Shown here one piece after another: positions 17,290-25,573 of a stretch of 64,000 bases of DNA. Position 1 is the stretch's first letter. Every line of letters begins with the position of its first letter. A program made the translations under genes and the position numbers. The stretch is taken from contig CAJUMS010000001.1 of assembly GCA_910587465.1 (NCBI GenBank), forward strand, positions 69,651 to 133,650. The letters run 5' to 3'. The notes beneath the pieces were generated by a model. The model saw nothing but the letters and a program-made list of their open reading frames with translations, made no database searches and was not told the DNA's origin. Source of the stretch: an uncultured Oscillospiraceae bacterium. GTDB taxonomy: Bacteria > Bacillota > Clostridia > Oscillospirales > Ruminococcaceae.

Positions 17290-19197
17290 ATGAATTCGAG
17301 AATTGGAAGAAAGTTATTATTGGCGATTATTATCTGCCTTGTTTTGACGCTTGTTGTTGTAAATGTGTTTACCGTCAAGCTGTCGGGAGGCAACACCGAT
17401 AAGCTTATGCTATCACAGACCGAGACAGGCATGAACACGCTCGTTGCTGCCAAGGAGGCTCAATTAGTAAAGGTTCAAGATATGCTGTCCGATATGGAAT
17501 ACAGCGGGTTGCTGAGAGCCGACGCTCCCGCAGAAGATCTTGACGCGTTTTTTAACTCAAAGAAAAAGACCGAAAGCGACTTCGCGGCTATTATGGACTC
17601 GAACGGCAACATCGTCTGGAAAACGGACAACTTTGATCTTGCCGATTTTAACCTCACAAGAGCGAGCGCGGGATATACAGGCGTCGTGAGCGATTCCAAG
17701 AGCGGACTTGCGCTCCAGACGGCCAAGGGTACCGTTGACGGCGGCGCTGCCGTTTCGGGTATGTACCTCAGCGAGAACAGCTGGATAGACGTGGTAAAGG
17801 AGCAGAGCACCGCAGAGATCACGATAATTGACAACAAGACCCGTATCGCTACGACCATCATAAGCGACGGCAAAAGAGCAGTCGGAACGACTATCCCCGA
17901 CGAACCTGCTAAGGTCGTTGTCGACGGCGGCAATACCTTTGAGGATATCATTGAAATACTTGGTCAGAAGCATTATGTTCTTTACCGCCCAATGTTAGAT
18001 ATAAACAATAAGGTAGTGGGCGCATATTTCGCGGGATTCTCGGCTGCCGAAGCCGATCAGCTCAGAGTGCAGCTTATTCTTGTTTCGACAATAATTGCTG
18101 TCGTTGTCGGCGGCATTATGTTGGTGATCGTTGGATTCTACGCGGTCAAGACTATTCTGCGCCCTATTCAGGAGGCGGAAAAGCTGGCGGACAGCATGAG
18201 CCGCGGCGCTCTTCACGAGCCGAATTCCGATTATAATTTCGGCAACGACGAGCTTGGCGATTTTGTGCACAAGCTTGAGTTCACCAAAAATGAGCTGAAT
18301 TCGTATGTCGGGGACATCAACGATGTGCTTTCGCAGATGGCTACCGGCGACTTTACTGCAAAGCCCAAGGTTACATACCTCGGCGACTTCGTTCAGATCA
18401 GCGAGTCATTTGAGCAGATCGAGGGTGCGCTCCATGAGATCATCGGAAATATCAATCAGTCTTCCAAGGACGTAAAGAACGGCTCGGAGCAGATGGCAGA
18501 GGGTTCGCAGGTTCTCGCTGAGGGCACTACACGTCAAGCGGCAGCTATCGAGGAGCTGTCGGCTTCTATAAACGAGATCGCCGAGAAAGTTCAGCAAAGC
18601 GCTCAGAACGCTGCCGAGGCAAGCAAAATATCCGTTCAAAGCTCCGAGAAAATCACTTATCAGAACGACGAAGTAAAGAATATGCTCGTCGCTATGGACG
18701 AGATCAAGGAGAAATCCGATCAGATCCAGAATATCATCAAGGCTATCGACGATATTGCGTTCCAGACCAATATTCTCGCGCTGAACGCCGCTATCGAGGC
18801 AGCTCGCGCAGGAGCTGCGGGCAAGGGCTTCGCGGTTGTAGCTGACGAGGTCCGTAATCTCGCGGCAAAGAGCGCGGAATCCGCGGCACAGACGGGCGAG
18901 CTTATCAACGCGACTATCGCGGCGGTAGACAAGGGTACGGTCATCGCGCAGAGCACTGCGGATACTATGAAGGAAGTTACCGAGCTTGCGGACCGTACAA
19001 ACAAGTACATCGGCGAGATATCCGCTGCCGCCGATGATCAGGCGGATTCTATTGAGCAAGTCAAGGTCGGAATTGATCAGATATCCACTGTCGTACAGCA
19101 GAATTCCGCGACCGCTGAGCAGACGGCTGCCTCCTGCGAGGAGTTGAGCGGTCAATCCGCAATGCTCGAGGAGCAAATTCAGAAACTCAAGGTTTAA
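17290..19197 (+). CDS. Methyl-accepting chemotaxis protein with Cache-type sensor
   Basis: 635 residues: membrane helix 1 (about 9-30), an extracellular single Cache-like sensor (about 35-255), helix 2 (about 268-290), a HAMP region and a cytoplasmic coiled signalling domain. The kinase-contact hairpin tip is conserved: [21 protein letters not shown] and then [13 protein letters not shown]. It would modulate CheA in response to a small ligand such as an amino or organic acid. No che gene is in the window. AAAGGA precedes the ATG. Confidence 0.95.
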   Translation: MNSRIGRKLLLAIIICLVLTLVVVNVFTVKLSGGNTDKLMLSQTETGMNTLVAAKEAQLVKVQDMLSDMEYSGLLRADAPAEDLDAFFNSKKKTESDFAAIMDSNGNIVWKTDNFDLADFNLTRASAGYTGVVSDSKSGLALQTAKGTVDGGAAVSGMYLSENSWIDVVKEQSTAEITIIDNKTRIATTIISDGKRAVGTTIPDEPAKVVVDGGNTFEDIIEILGQKHYVLYRPMLDINNKVVGAYFAGFSAAEADQLRVQLILVSTIIAVVVGGIMLVIVGFYAVKTILRPIQEAEKLADSMSRGALHEPNSDYNFGNDELGDFVHKLEFTKNELNSYVGDINDVLSQMATGDFTAKPKVTYLGDFVQISESFEQIEGALHEIIGNINQSSKDVKNGSEQMAEGSQVLAEGTTRQAAAIEELSASINEIAEKVQQSAQNAAEASKISVQSSEKITYQNDEVKNMLVAMDEIKEKSDQIQNIIKAIDDIAFQTNILALNAAIEAARAGAAGKGFAVVADEVRNLAAKSAESAAQTGELINATIAAVDKGTVIAQSTADTMKEVTELADRTNKYIGEISAAADDQADSIEQVKVGIDQISTVVQQNSATAEQTAASCEELSGQSAMLEEQIQKLKV

Positions 19198-19223
19198 TTA
19201 ATAAAATAACGGCATAATTCGCG

Positions 19224-19267
19224 CTCCTTTGCAGATAATACCGATATCGGAATTATTTGCAAAGGAG
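19224..19267 (+). promoter_or_regulatory. 44-bp palindrome burying a ribosome site
   Basis: A 22-bp arm palindrome with 20 of 22 pairs matched, centred at 19245/19246. The right arm ends in AAAGGAG (19261-19267), the ribosome site of the gene at 19276, which would pair with CTCCTTT at 19224-19230. A TTGTTTTT tract follows, so the hairpin may also terminate chemoreceptor transcripts. Confidence 0.75.
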
Positions 19268-19275
19268 TTGTTTTT

Positions 19276-19557
19276 ATGGGAAATTTTGGAAAGATGATCG
19301 TGCTTACGGCAGCGTTTTCTCTCGCATCGCAAACGATAACTCTTGCGGGAGCGTCCGCAGACGCGGTGTACTTCATACTGTGCGAGTATAACGGAAAAAT
19401 AGCGCTGATGGAGGAGGGCGGCGAAGAACCGATCGCGGTGTATAAAACGCCGATAAGCTCCCTCTATCCCGCAGATGCGGAGCTTCTCCGCGAGGGGATA
19501 CGGCTGAAAAACCGCGCCGAACTCTCCCGACTTATCGAGGATCTTGACTTAGAATGA
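19276..19557 (+). CDS. Small exported protein, BofC-C-terminal-like
   Basis: 93 residues with a hydrophobic N-terminal segment (about 7-28) and the pattern YFILCEYNGKIALMEE, then PISSLYPADAELLREGI and a short acidic end. That pattern resembles small clostridial proteins that match the C-terminal part of BofC, a forespore-secreted inhibitor of the pro-sigma-K signalling protease. The resemblance is from memory and only moderate. The start is set by AAAGGAG 8 bases upstream, which lies within a strong hairpin. Confidence 0.6.
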   Translation: MGNFGKMIVLTAAFSLASQTITLAGASADAVYFILCEYNGKIALMEEGGEEPIAVYKTPISSLYPADAELLREGIRLKNRAELSRLIEDLDLE

Positions 19558-19653
19558 TTGGCAATACGAATGTTAACAAAAGTTCATATTTGTTGTTGAT
19601 TGCGCCAACAGTCTCAGACGAAATTCACCCGCGATTTGTTTAAATAGCAGAAA

Positions 19654-19744
19654 AACCGCCGATACGCCACATTCCGCAACATATTGTCCTCTATGGGGCA
19701 ATATGTTGCGGAATTGTCCATTGAAAAAAAAGCGTTCGGCGGTT
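19654..19744 (+). repeat. Nested inverted repeats upstream of the polyketide operon
   Basis: The inner perfect 16-bp inverted repeat is 19671-19686 with 19699-19714 (12-base loop). The outer 9-bp repeat is AACCGCCGA (19654-19662) with TCGGCGGTT (19736-19744), whose right half overlaps the spacer and first base of the -10 box of the promoter at 19721-19749. There is no T-run, so this is not a normal terminator. Confidence 0.75.
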
Positions 19745-19749
19745 ATAAT
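19721..19749 (+). promoter_or_regulatory. Promoter of the acyltransferase-polyketide operon
   Basis: TTGAAA (19721-19726), a 17-base spacer and TATAAT (19744-19749), 38 bases before the GTG start. Confidence 0.75.
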
Positions 19750-19786
19750 ATTTAATGTAAGTAATTAAAGGGAGCGGTATTGTATT

Positions 19787-20452
19787 GTGAACAATAACGT
19801 CAAAAGGCAGACGCTTTGGGGCAGATTTTTTCAGGTGCTGATCACGTGGACGGTGTATTTTCTGTTCCGTCCCAAGGTGATATTCACCGATAAGTCGCTG
19901 AAAAAGCGGCTTAAGTGTATGCCCTGCGTGTTCGTCGGCAACCATACCCATCACTTTGACGGGGCATACGGACCCGCCGTGCTTTGGCGGTATAAGCCGT
20001 ATATTCTCGTCAAGAAACAATGGTATGAGAAAAAGCGGACGGGAAAAATGATTTCGTGGTGCAGAAGTATCCCGATAAATCTCGACGAGGCGGACGGCTC
20101 GTGGTACGCGGCGGCCGAGGCGGTCGTGGACAACGGCGGCTCGCTGATGATTTTCCCCGAGGGCGGGCTTTCGCGCGACGGTGAAATTCACGAATTCAAG
20201 CCCGGAGCGGCGCTGCTCTCGGCGAAAAAGGGCGTGCCGATAGTGCCCTGCGCAATATACGGTACATATTCACCCGTGTTTGGTATGCGGCAGAAAATGC
20301 TCGTCGGAGAGCCAATTGAAAGCAATTGCCCCGAGAATATGCGCCACAGCAAATACGCACGGCAGATCATTGCCGAGGCGGAAAGATCGGTTCGGGATCT
20401 GTACGCGCAAATGGTCGAGCGCTACGGCGGCTGCGGACAGTACTGCAAGTAA
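19787..20452 (+). CDS. PlsC-like lysophospholipid acyltransferase
   Basis: 221 residues. The acyltransferase motif HTHHFD (His53, Asp58) is present, as is FPEGGLSRDG (about residues 125-134) and a VPIVPCAIYGTY strand. PlsC-type enzymes move acyl groups from ACP or CoA to a hydroxyl, often of a lysolipid. As first gene of an operon with ACP, ketosynthase, reductase and dehydratase, it is a good candidate for transferring the finished chain to a lipid, as acyltransferases do in aryl-polyene clusters. The start is a GTG behind AAAGGGAG. Confidence 0.85.
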   Translation: MNNNVKRQTLWGRFFQVLITWTVYFLFRPKVIFTDKSLKKRLKCMPCVFVGNHTHHFDGAYGPAVLWRYKPYILVKKQWYEKKRTGKMISWCRSIPINLDEADGSWYAAAEAVVDNGGSLMIFPEGGLSRDGEIHEFKPGAALLSAKKGVPIVPCAIYGTYSPVFGMRQKMLVGEPIESNCPENMRHSKYARQIIAEAERSVRDLYAQMVERYGGCGQYCK

Positions 20453-20501
20453 ATCACGGCATAAAGCCGAAAAATCATAAGTATTCAAAGGAGAAATCAC
20501 A

Positions 20502-20750
20502 ATGGCTAATCAGGAAATTTGCGAGAAGATCAAGGGTATGCTGGTGGAGAATTTAAGAATTCCCGCCGATGAGCTGGAATTTGATTCGGAGCTTTTCGGC
20601 GACGATATCGGTCTGGATTCAATTGATTCTATCGAGATAATCGCGGGTATCGACAGTCTTTTCGGCGTACAGATGACAGGTGCGGCAAGAGAGAATTTCA
20701 AGTCTATTGAAACGCTTGCGAAGTATGTTGAGGATCATCAGGGTGAATAA
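20502..20750 (+). CDS. Acyl carrier protein
   Basis: 82 residues forming the usual four-helix carrier. The phosphopantetheine site is Ser40 in GLDSIDSIEI, at the start of helix II. AAAGGAG precedes the ATG. The gene lies 49 bases after the acyltransferase and one base before the ketosynthase, so it is presumably the dedicated carrier of this pathway, activated by the phosphopantetheinyl transferase at 24154. It differs clearly from the degenerate carrier at 39205. Confidence 0.93.
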   Translation: MANQEICEKIKGMLVENLRIPADELEFDSELFGDDIGLDSIDSIEIIAGIDSLFGVQMTGAARENFKSIETLAKYVEDHQGE

Positions 20751-20751
20751 T

Positions 20752-22977
20752 ATGAACGATAACAGAAGAGTGGTTGTCACGGGTCTGGGACTGGTGTGTG
20801 CGCTCGGTGAAAACGCCGACAAGTGCTGGAGCGCGGCGGTGAACGGCATGACGGGTATCCGCGAGGTTCAATCCGTCAACACCGACGGCTGTTACGCTAA
20901 CGTCGGCGCGGAGGTCGCGGCAGCGTCCTCGGAGCTTTCGGGCGAGGACTACGACCGCTCGTCCCTGCTTTGCATTAAGGCGGCGGGAGAGGCGCTCGCG
21001 GACTCTGACTATAAGGTTACCGAGGAGAGTTCCGACAGGATAGGCGTTATCGTCGGAAACTGCGTCGGCGGCGCGGCAAGTATCGACAAATATTTCACCG
21101 ACGAGCTGAAAAACGGCGGCGGAAATAAAGCCGATATTCTGAAAATGCCTGCGGCGGCTATCGCGAACAACGTCGCTAAGCATTTCGGGCTGAACGGCAC
21201 TACTGCAAATATCGTAAACGCGTGCGCGGCGGGAACGATCTCGCTGTCCTACGCTGCCGATCTTATTCGCGCGGGCAAGGCTGACGCGTTTGTAGCGGGC
21301 GGCTCGGACAGCTTTTCGTCGCTGGCGTTTGCGGGATTTCACGCCTTGCACGCACTTGATGAAAACTCCTGCTCGCCGTTCAATCGTTCAAGCGGAATCA
21401 CGCTCGGCGAGGGCGCCGGCGTTCTGATAATCGAGAGCTACGAGCACGCAAAGGCTCGCGGCGCTAAAATATACTGCGAAGTATTGGGCAGCGGAGTTTC
21501 CTCCGACGCTCACCACATAACCGCTCCCGACCCCGAGGGCAAGGGGCAGATGCTGGCTATCAGCCGCGCTATCGTGAATTCGGGACTTACCCCGAACGAT
21601 ATCGACTACATCAACGCACACGGCACGGGCACGGCAAAGAACGACGAAGCGGAGTTTCTGTCGCTGCATACTCTCTTTGGCGGGAACGACCATCTGTCGG
21701 TAAGCTCCACCAAGTCCATGACGGGGCACTGTCTGGGCGCTGCCGGCTCTATCGAGGCGGTGCTGACGGTCAAGGCAGTATGCGAAAACACCGTTCCCCC
21801 GACTATCGGCTACACCGAAGAAAATATCGAAACGCTCCGGGAAAAGGCGGGCGCTATCGACTTTGTGCCGAATATCAAGCGTAAAAAGACTATAAACTAC
21901 GCGGCATCCAACTCGTTTGCGTTCGGCGGAAACAACGCTTCTATCATATTCGCGAAGGAGCCGCGCGAGATACCCAACCGCACCAACAAGGACAGAATCT
22001 TCATCACGGGTATCGGCGAGATGTTGGGAAATCCGCGCTGTGAAATCGCCTCCGACGACTACAAGGCGCACGGCATTAAAATGGCGTTCTACCGCAAGCT
22101 CGACCGTTTCTCGCAGTTACAGCTCATAAGCGGTGTTCGTGCTCTTGCGGACGCAAACATCACGATATCCGAGAATAACGAAAAGGATATTGGGATAATC
22201 ATAGGCACGGCTGACGGTCCCATGACCGAGATAGTCGGTTTCCAGAAAAACGTTATCGAAAACGGCACGGCAAACGGCTCAGCATTCTCGTTCCCGAACA
22301 CCGTATATAACGCGGCAGGCGGGTATTTCAGCATTTTCGCGGGAATAAAGGGCTACAACGTTACCAACGCGAACAGTATTCAAGCGGGCTTGCAGAGCCT
22401 TTGCTATGCGGCGGACGTCATCAGAAACGGCGACGAGAAAATTATGGTCGCTTCGGGTACGGACGAAAACACCGATACTACGGAGTACCTGTACGGAAAG
22501 CTAGGTCTGTTGAACGGCAACCTTGGCGAGGGCTCGGTTTCGCTGATACTCGAGAACGAAAACAGCGCGAACGAGCGCGGCGCTAAGAAATACGCCGAGT
22601 TGGTCGGCTGGGCGACGGCTCACAAATCTGTTGAGTTTGGCACTGTCAAGGGTTCGGAAAGCGCGTTAAAGGCGGTTGTTGAGGAAGCCTGCAAGTCCGC
22701 GGGTATCTCTCCCAAAGAAATTGAAGCAGCGTGCGGATTCGCGAACGGAGTTCCCGACATTGACGATATCGAAAAGAACGCGTATAAGGAGCTTTTCGGC
22801 GATATTCCCGTTATCCGGGTCAAGGACGGTCTCGGAGAAGCACGCGCGGCGGCAAGCGCGGAACAGGCGGCTTGCGCGGCAAAAATGCTCAGTGAAGGCA
22901 AGTACAAGTATGTTCTCGCGGCGGCATTCGGCGTTGGCGGACAGTATTCGGCGGTAGTGCTGAAGAAAGTTGATTGA
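20752..22977 (+). CDS. Ketosynthase fused to chain-length-factor-like half
   Basis: 741 residues. Residues 1-405 are a FabF-type ketosynthase with Cys158 (VNACAAG), His290 (AHGTGT), Lys321, His326 (MTGHCLGA) and the FGGNNAS end block. Residues about 413-741 repeat the thiolase fold (FITGIGEMLG, then SFPNTVYNAAGG, and a YAADVIRNG helix) but are degenerate: an ungapped alignment puts Ile543 (next to Gln544) at the nucleophile, and GFANGV and DGLGEARAA replace the histidine blocks. That is the pattern of KS-beta/chain length factors, normally a separate partner. A fused KS-CLF would condense malonyl units on the adjacent ACP with a fixed chain length. The ATG at 20752 is preferred to in-frame codons inside the ACP gene. 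Confidence 0.88.
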   Translation: MNDNRRVVVTGLGLVCALGENADKCWSAAVNGMTGIREVQSVNTDGCYANVGAEVAAASSELSGEDYDRSSLLCIKAAGEALADSDYKVTEESSDRIGVIVGNCVGGAASIDKYFTDELKNGGGNKADILKMPAAAIANNVAKHFGLNGTTANIVNACAAGTISLSYAADLIRAGKADAFVAGGSDSFSSLAFAGFHALHALDENSCSPFNRSSGITLGEGAGVLIIESYEHAKARGAKIYCEVLGSGVSSDAHHITAPDPEGKGQMLAISRAIVNSGLTPNDIDYINAHGTGTAKNDEAEFLSLHTLFGGNDHLSVSSTKSMTGHCLGAAGSIEAVLTVKAVCENTVPPTIGYTEENIETLREKAGAIDFVPNIKRKKTINYAASNSFAFGGNNASIIFAKEPREIPNRTNKDRIFITGIGEMLGNPRCEIASDDYKAHGIKMAFYRKLDRFSQLQLISGVRALADANITISENNEKDIGIIIGTADGPMTEIVGFQKNVIENGTANGSAFSFPNTVYNAAGGYFSIFAGIKGYNVTNANSIQAGLQSLCYAADVIRNGDEKIMVASGTDENTDTTEYLYGKLGLLNGNLGEGSVSLILENENSANERGAKKYAELVGWATAHKSVEFGTVKGSESALKAVVEEACKSAGISPKEIEAACGFANGVPDIDDIEKNAYKELFGDIPVIRVKDGLGEARAAASAEQAACAAKMLSEGKYKYVLAAAFGVGGQYSAVVLKKVD

Positions 22978-22986
22978 GGTGACGTT

Positions 22987-23715
22987 ATGGTTGCATTGGT
23001 TACGGGCGCTTCCCGCGGAATAGGCAGGGCTTGCGCCATCAAGCTCGCCGAATGTGGCTACGATGTCGCGGTGAACTACAATTCCAACGAGGCAAAAGCC
23101 GCCGAAGTTGTTGCCGAAATAGAAAAGCTCGGCCGAAAAGCCGTTGCTTACAAAGCGGATACGGCGGACTTAAAGGCAGTTCAGAGTATGTTCCGCGAGA
23201 TTCAGAAGGAATTCGGACAGCTTGACGTATTGGTCAACAACGCTGGTGTTGTCGACGACGCGTATCTGCTGATGATAAACGAGGACTCGCTGTCGCGCAG
23301 TCTTGATATAAACATAAAGGGCTACTTCCACTGTGCGCAGCAGGCGGCTCTCAAAATGATGAGTAAAAAGCACGGAAAGATAATTAATATCTCATCGGTA
23401 AGTTCCGTTCTCGCGGTGGAGGGTCAAGGAGTTTACTCCGCGACAAAAGGCGCGGTGAATTCCATGACCGCAACCTTGGCGAAGGAACTTGCGCCGCGCG
23501 GCATTACCGTAAACGCGGTAGCACCGGGCTTTATCGAAACAGAAATGATGGATGCTATCCCCGAGGACAAGAAAGCCGAGTACATAACGGCTATTCCCAT
23601 GGGAAAATTCGGCAGCGCGGCGGACGTGGCGAACACCGTTGCGGCGCTCTGCTCCGAGGCATTTGATTATGTGACGGGTCAAGTCATCGTGCTTGACGGA
23701 GGACTTAGCTTATGA
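22987..23715 (+). CDS. 3-oxoacyl-ACP reductase, FabG-like
   Basis: 242 residues, a classical short-chain dehydrogenase. The cofactor motif TGASRGIG is at residues 6-13, NNAG at 84-87, the catalytic Ser near 136-137 (INISSVSS), and Tyr150/Lys154 in YSATK. It reduces the 3-keto product of the ketosynthase with NAD(P)H. A 9-base gap follows the ketosynthase and the 3' end overlaps the dehydratase by 4 bases (ATGA). The context makes it the dedicated reductase of the pathway rather than the housekeeping FabG, which is inference. Confidence 0.92.
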   Translation: MVALVTGASRGIGRACAIKLAECGYDVAVNYNSNEAKAAEVVAEIEKLGRKAVAYKADTADLKAVQSMFREIQKEFGQLDVLVNNAGVVDDAYLLMINEDSLSRSLDINIKGYFHCAQQAALKMMSKKHGKIINISSVSSVLAVEGQGVYSATKGAVNSMTATLAKELAPRGITVNAVAPGFIETEMMDAIPEDKKAEYITAIPMGKFGSAADVANTVAALCSEAFDYVTGQVIVLDGGLSL

Positions 23716-24164
23716 TGAATTTGCTAGAGATCAACAAGCGCATAAAACAGCGCCCCCCGTTCCAGATGATAGAGCGTGTGCTTGAATTAGAGCCGAACAT
23801 TTCCGCAAGAGGTGTCAAGAACGTTTCGGTGAACGAACCGTATTTTATCGGACACTTTCCCGAAGCGCCGATAATGCCGGGCGTGCTGCTTATTGAGAGC
23901 GCGGCGCAGCTTTGCAGTCTCGTTATAGCGCCTGATGACGCTGCCGATAACGAGGACAGGCTGTATGTGCTGTTGAAGGTCAAGGATTTCAAGTTTTTGA
24001 ATCCTGTTATCCCGGGCGACACGCTTACGATAGACGTGAAATGCACGATGTCGGGCGCGGGAGCATATGAGTTTTCGGCGGTGATCTCGGTAGACGGCAC
24101 GATCAAGGCAAAGGGCAGTATGCTGTTTACCTCAATGGACAAAAGCGCGGTGTATGATGTATAA
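23712..24164 (+). CDS. 3-hydroxyacyl-ACP dehydratase, FabZ-like
   Basis: 150 residues with a hot-dog fold. The FabZ active-site pair is present: His48 in FIGHFPEAPIMPG and Glu62 in LLIESAAQ. It removes water from the 3-hydroxyacyl-ACP to give a trans-2-enoyl chain. No enoyl reductase is found in the operon, so repeated cycles would leave conjugated double bases-free polyene, that is a conjugated polyene chain; this is inference. It overlaps the reductase by 4 bases and the transferase by 11. Confidence 0.92.
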   Translation: MMNLLEINKRIKQRPPFQMIERVLELEPNISARGVKNVSVNEPYFIGHFPEAPIMPGVLLIESAAQLCSLVIAPDDAADNEDRLYVLLKVKDFKFLNPVIPGDTLTIDVKCTMSGAGAYEFSAVISVDGTIKAKGSMLFTSMDKSAVYDV

Positions 24165-24825
24165 TATAATTGATCTTACGGCTTCGATAGTAACGGGCGG
24201 CAGCGTTATGCGCTCGCGTATTGAAAGCGCGGCGGCGTTATACAATGAGAGCTGCCGCGGATACTTTGAGGACGTCCTGTTAAAACACGGTAACGCGTTT
24301 TGTGACTCGGCATGCGGATTTCTGCTTTTGGACAGCCTGCTGCAAAAGAACAGGATAGACCGCTCGACGCTCGTCATCACGCTTGACGAGCGCGGCAGAC
24401 CGCACACGAACCGTCCCGATCTGGATTTCAGCATATCCCACAGCGAGGGATGCGCGATGTGCGTTATCGAAATAGGCGAGGGTGCGAATATCGGCGTTGA
24501 TGTTCAGCGCGAACGTCCGTATTCGGTCGCAAAAATGGACGAGCTTGCAAAGGCGTTTATGACCGAAAGCGAGCTTGCCGAATTCCGCGCTTCGGAGCAC
24601 AAGCCCGCTGAGTTTTTCACAGCATGGACAAGGCGCGAATCCTACGTAAAGCGCATTGGCTCGGACATCTTCGACAATCTGAAATGCGCAGACCTCCGTG
24701 CCGAAAGCTTTCGCGAGGGTGTTATCACCGCCTGCGGACGGCGGTATTATTACAGTATAAACGCGCGTTCGGAGGTTTTGTTTCCCGTGGAACAAAGCGA
24801 GGAACAGGGGGGATTCAATAAATGA
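24154..24825 (+). CDS. 4'-phosphopantetheinyl transferase (Sfp type)
   Basis: 223 residues in two tandem pseudo-repeats. Motifs are GRPHTNRPDLDFSISHSEG, NIGVDVQRERP (Asp116) and FFTAWTRRESYVK (Glu162, Lys166). It loads phosphopantetheine from CoA onto the carrier protein Ser. A dedicated Sfp-type enzyme within an ACP/ketosynthase operon is typical of secondary metabolite clusters. Two Met codons open the gene (24154 and 24157), both within the dehydratase gene; it overlaps the flavoprotein gene by 4 bases. Confidence 0.92.
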   Translation: MMYNIIDLTASIVTGGSVMRSRIESAAALYNESCRGYFEDVLLKHGNAFCDSACGFLLLDSLLQKNRIDRSTLVITLDERGRPHTNRPDLDFSISHSEGCAMCVIEIGEGANIGVDVQRERPYSVAKMDELAKAFMTESELAEFRASEHKPAEFFTAWTRRESYVKRIGSDIFDNLKCADLRAESFREGVITACGRRYYYSINARSEVLFPVEQSEEQGGFNK

Positions 24826-25532
24826 AAGTTCTGGTATTAAACGGCAGCCCGAAGGCTGAACGATCAAATACGCTTAATATTACAAAGGCGTTTCTTAACG
24901 GCTTTCCCGAAGGCACCGATATTGAGTATGTAAACCTGTACAAGCTGAACATAAAGCCGTGCGTAGGCTGCTTTTCCTGCTGGAGCAAAACGCAGGGCAA
25001 GTGCGTGATACAGGATGATATGCAGGAGCTTTACGGCAAGATCAAGGCAGCGGATGTCGTCATAGAGAGCTTTCCGCTGTACTTTTTCGGAATGCCCAGT
25101 CAGCTAAAGGCGATGACGGACAGATGTCTGCCGTTTATGCTGCCGTATATGGGAAATCTCGTCGAAGACAAAAACGCGTCGTTCCACGAGCTTCGCGACG
25201 AAAGTATGCATGAAAAGCGGCTTGTCGTGATCACGACCTGCGGCTATGTCGACGCAAAGCCCATGTACCCCGCGCTGCTTAAAGAGTATGATCTGATATG
25301 CGGAGACGGTCACTACACGGCGATAATGTGTCCCGAGGGAGAGCTGTTCATCGCGGAAAAGGCTAAACGCCAGCGCGAGGGTTATCTTGCCGATATCAAA
25401 AAAGCGGGCGCAGAGTTCGCGGAAAACCGCAGACTCTCCTTCGAGACTCTGGAGCGCATCTCAAAGCCGATACTCTCACCGCAGGGCTTTGAAGCGATCA
25501 CTCTGGCGCACTGGGAAATGAAGTCAAAATAA
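24822..25532 (+). CDS. NAD(P)H-dependent FMN reductase family flavoprotein
   Basis: 236 residues with a flavodoxin-like fold: LNGSPKAERSNT (phosphate loop, residues 6-17), then CVGCFSCWSKTQGKC, as in the iron-sulfur flavoprotein and FMN-reductase families. ATGA overlap with the transferase and a shared terminator mark it as the last operon gene. A redox step on the polyene or recycling of cofactor is possible, but it could also be a passenger. The exact reaction cannot be read from the sequence. Confidence 0.8.
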   Translation: MKVLVLNGSPKAERSNTLNITKAFLNGFPEGTDIEYVNLYKLNIKPCVGCFSCWSKTQGKCVIQDDMQELYGKIKAADVVIESFPLYFFGMPSQLKAMTDRCLPFMLPYMGNLVEDKNASFHELRDESMHEKRLVVITTCGYVDAKPMYPALLKEYDLICGDGHYTAIMCPEGELFIAEKAKRQREGYLADIKKAGAEFAENRRLSFETLERISKPILSPQGFEAITLAHWEMKSK

Positions 25533-25536
25533 AATT

Positions 25537-25573
25537 ACAACGCGCTCCGTTTAGCACAGAGCGCGTTGTTTTT
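25537..25573 (+). terminator. Bidirectional terminator closing the polyketide operon
   Basis: The 11-bp stem ACAACGCGCTC (25537-25547) / GAGCGCGTTGT (25559-25569) is followed by TTTTATT; it also serves dpaB from the other side. Confidence 0.85.

Noticed and set aside
24822..25532. Flavoprotein as a certain member of the polyketide pathway
   Set aside because: Coupling by overlap is clear, but the family is broad; I list it in the operon without claiming a defined reaction.
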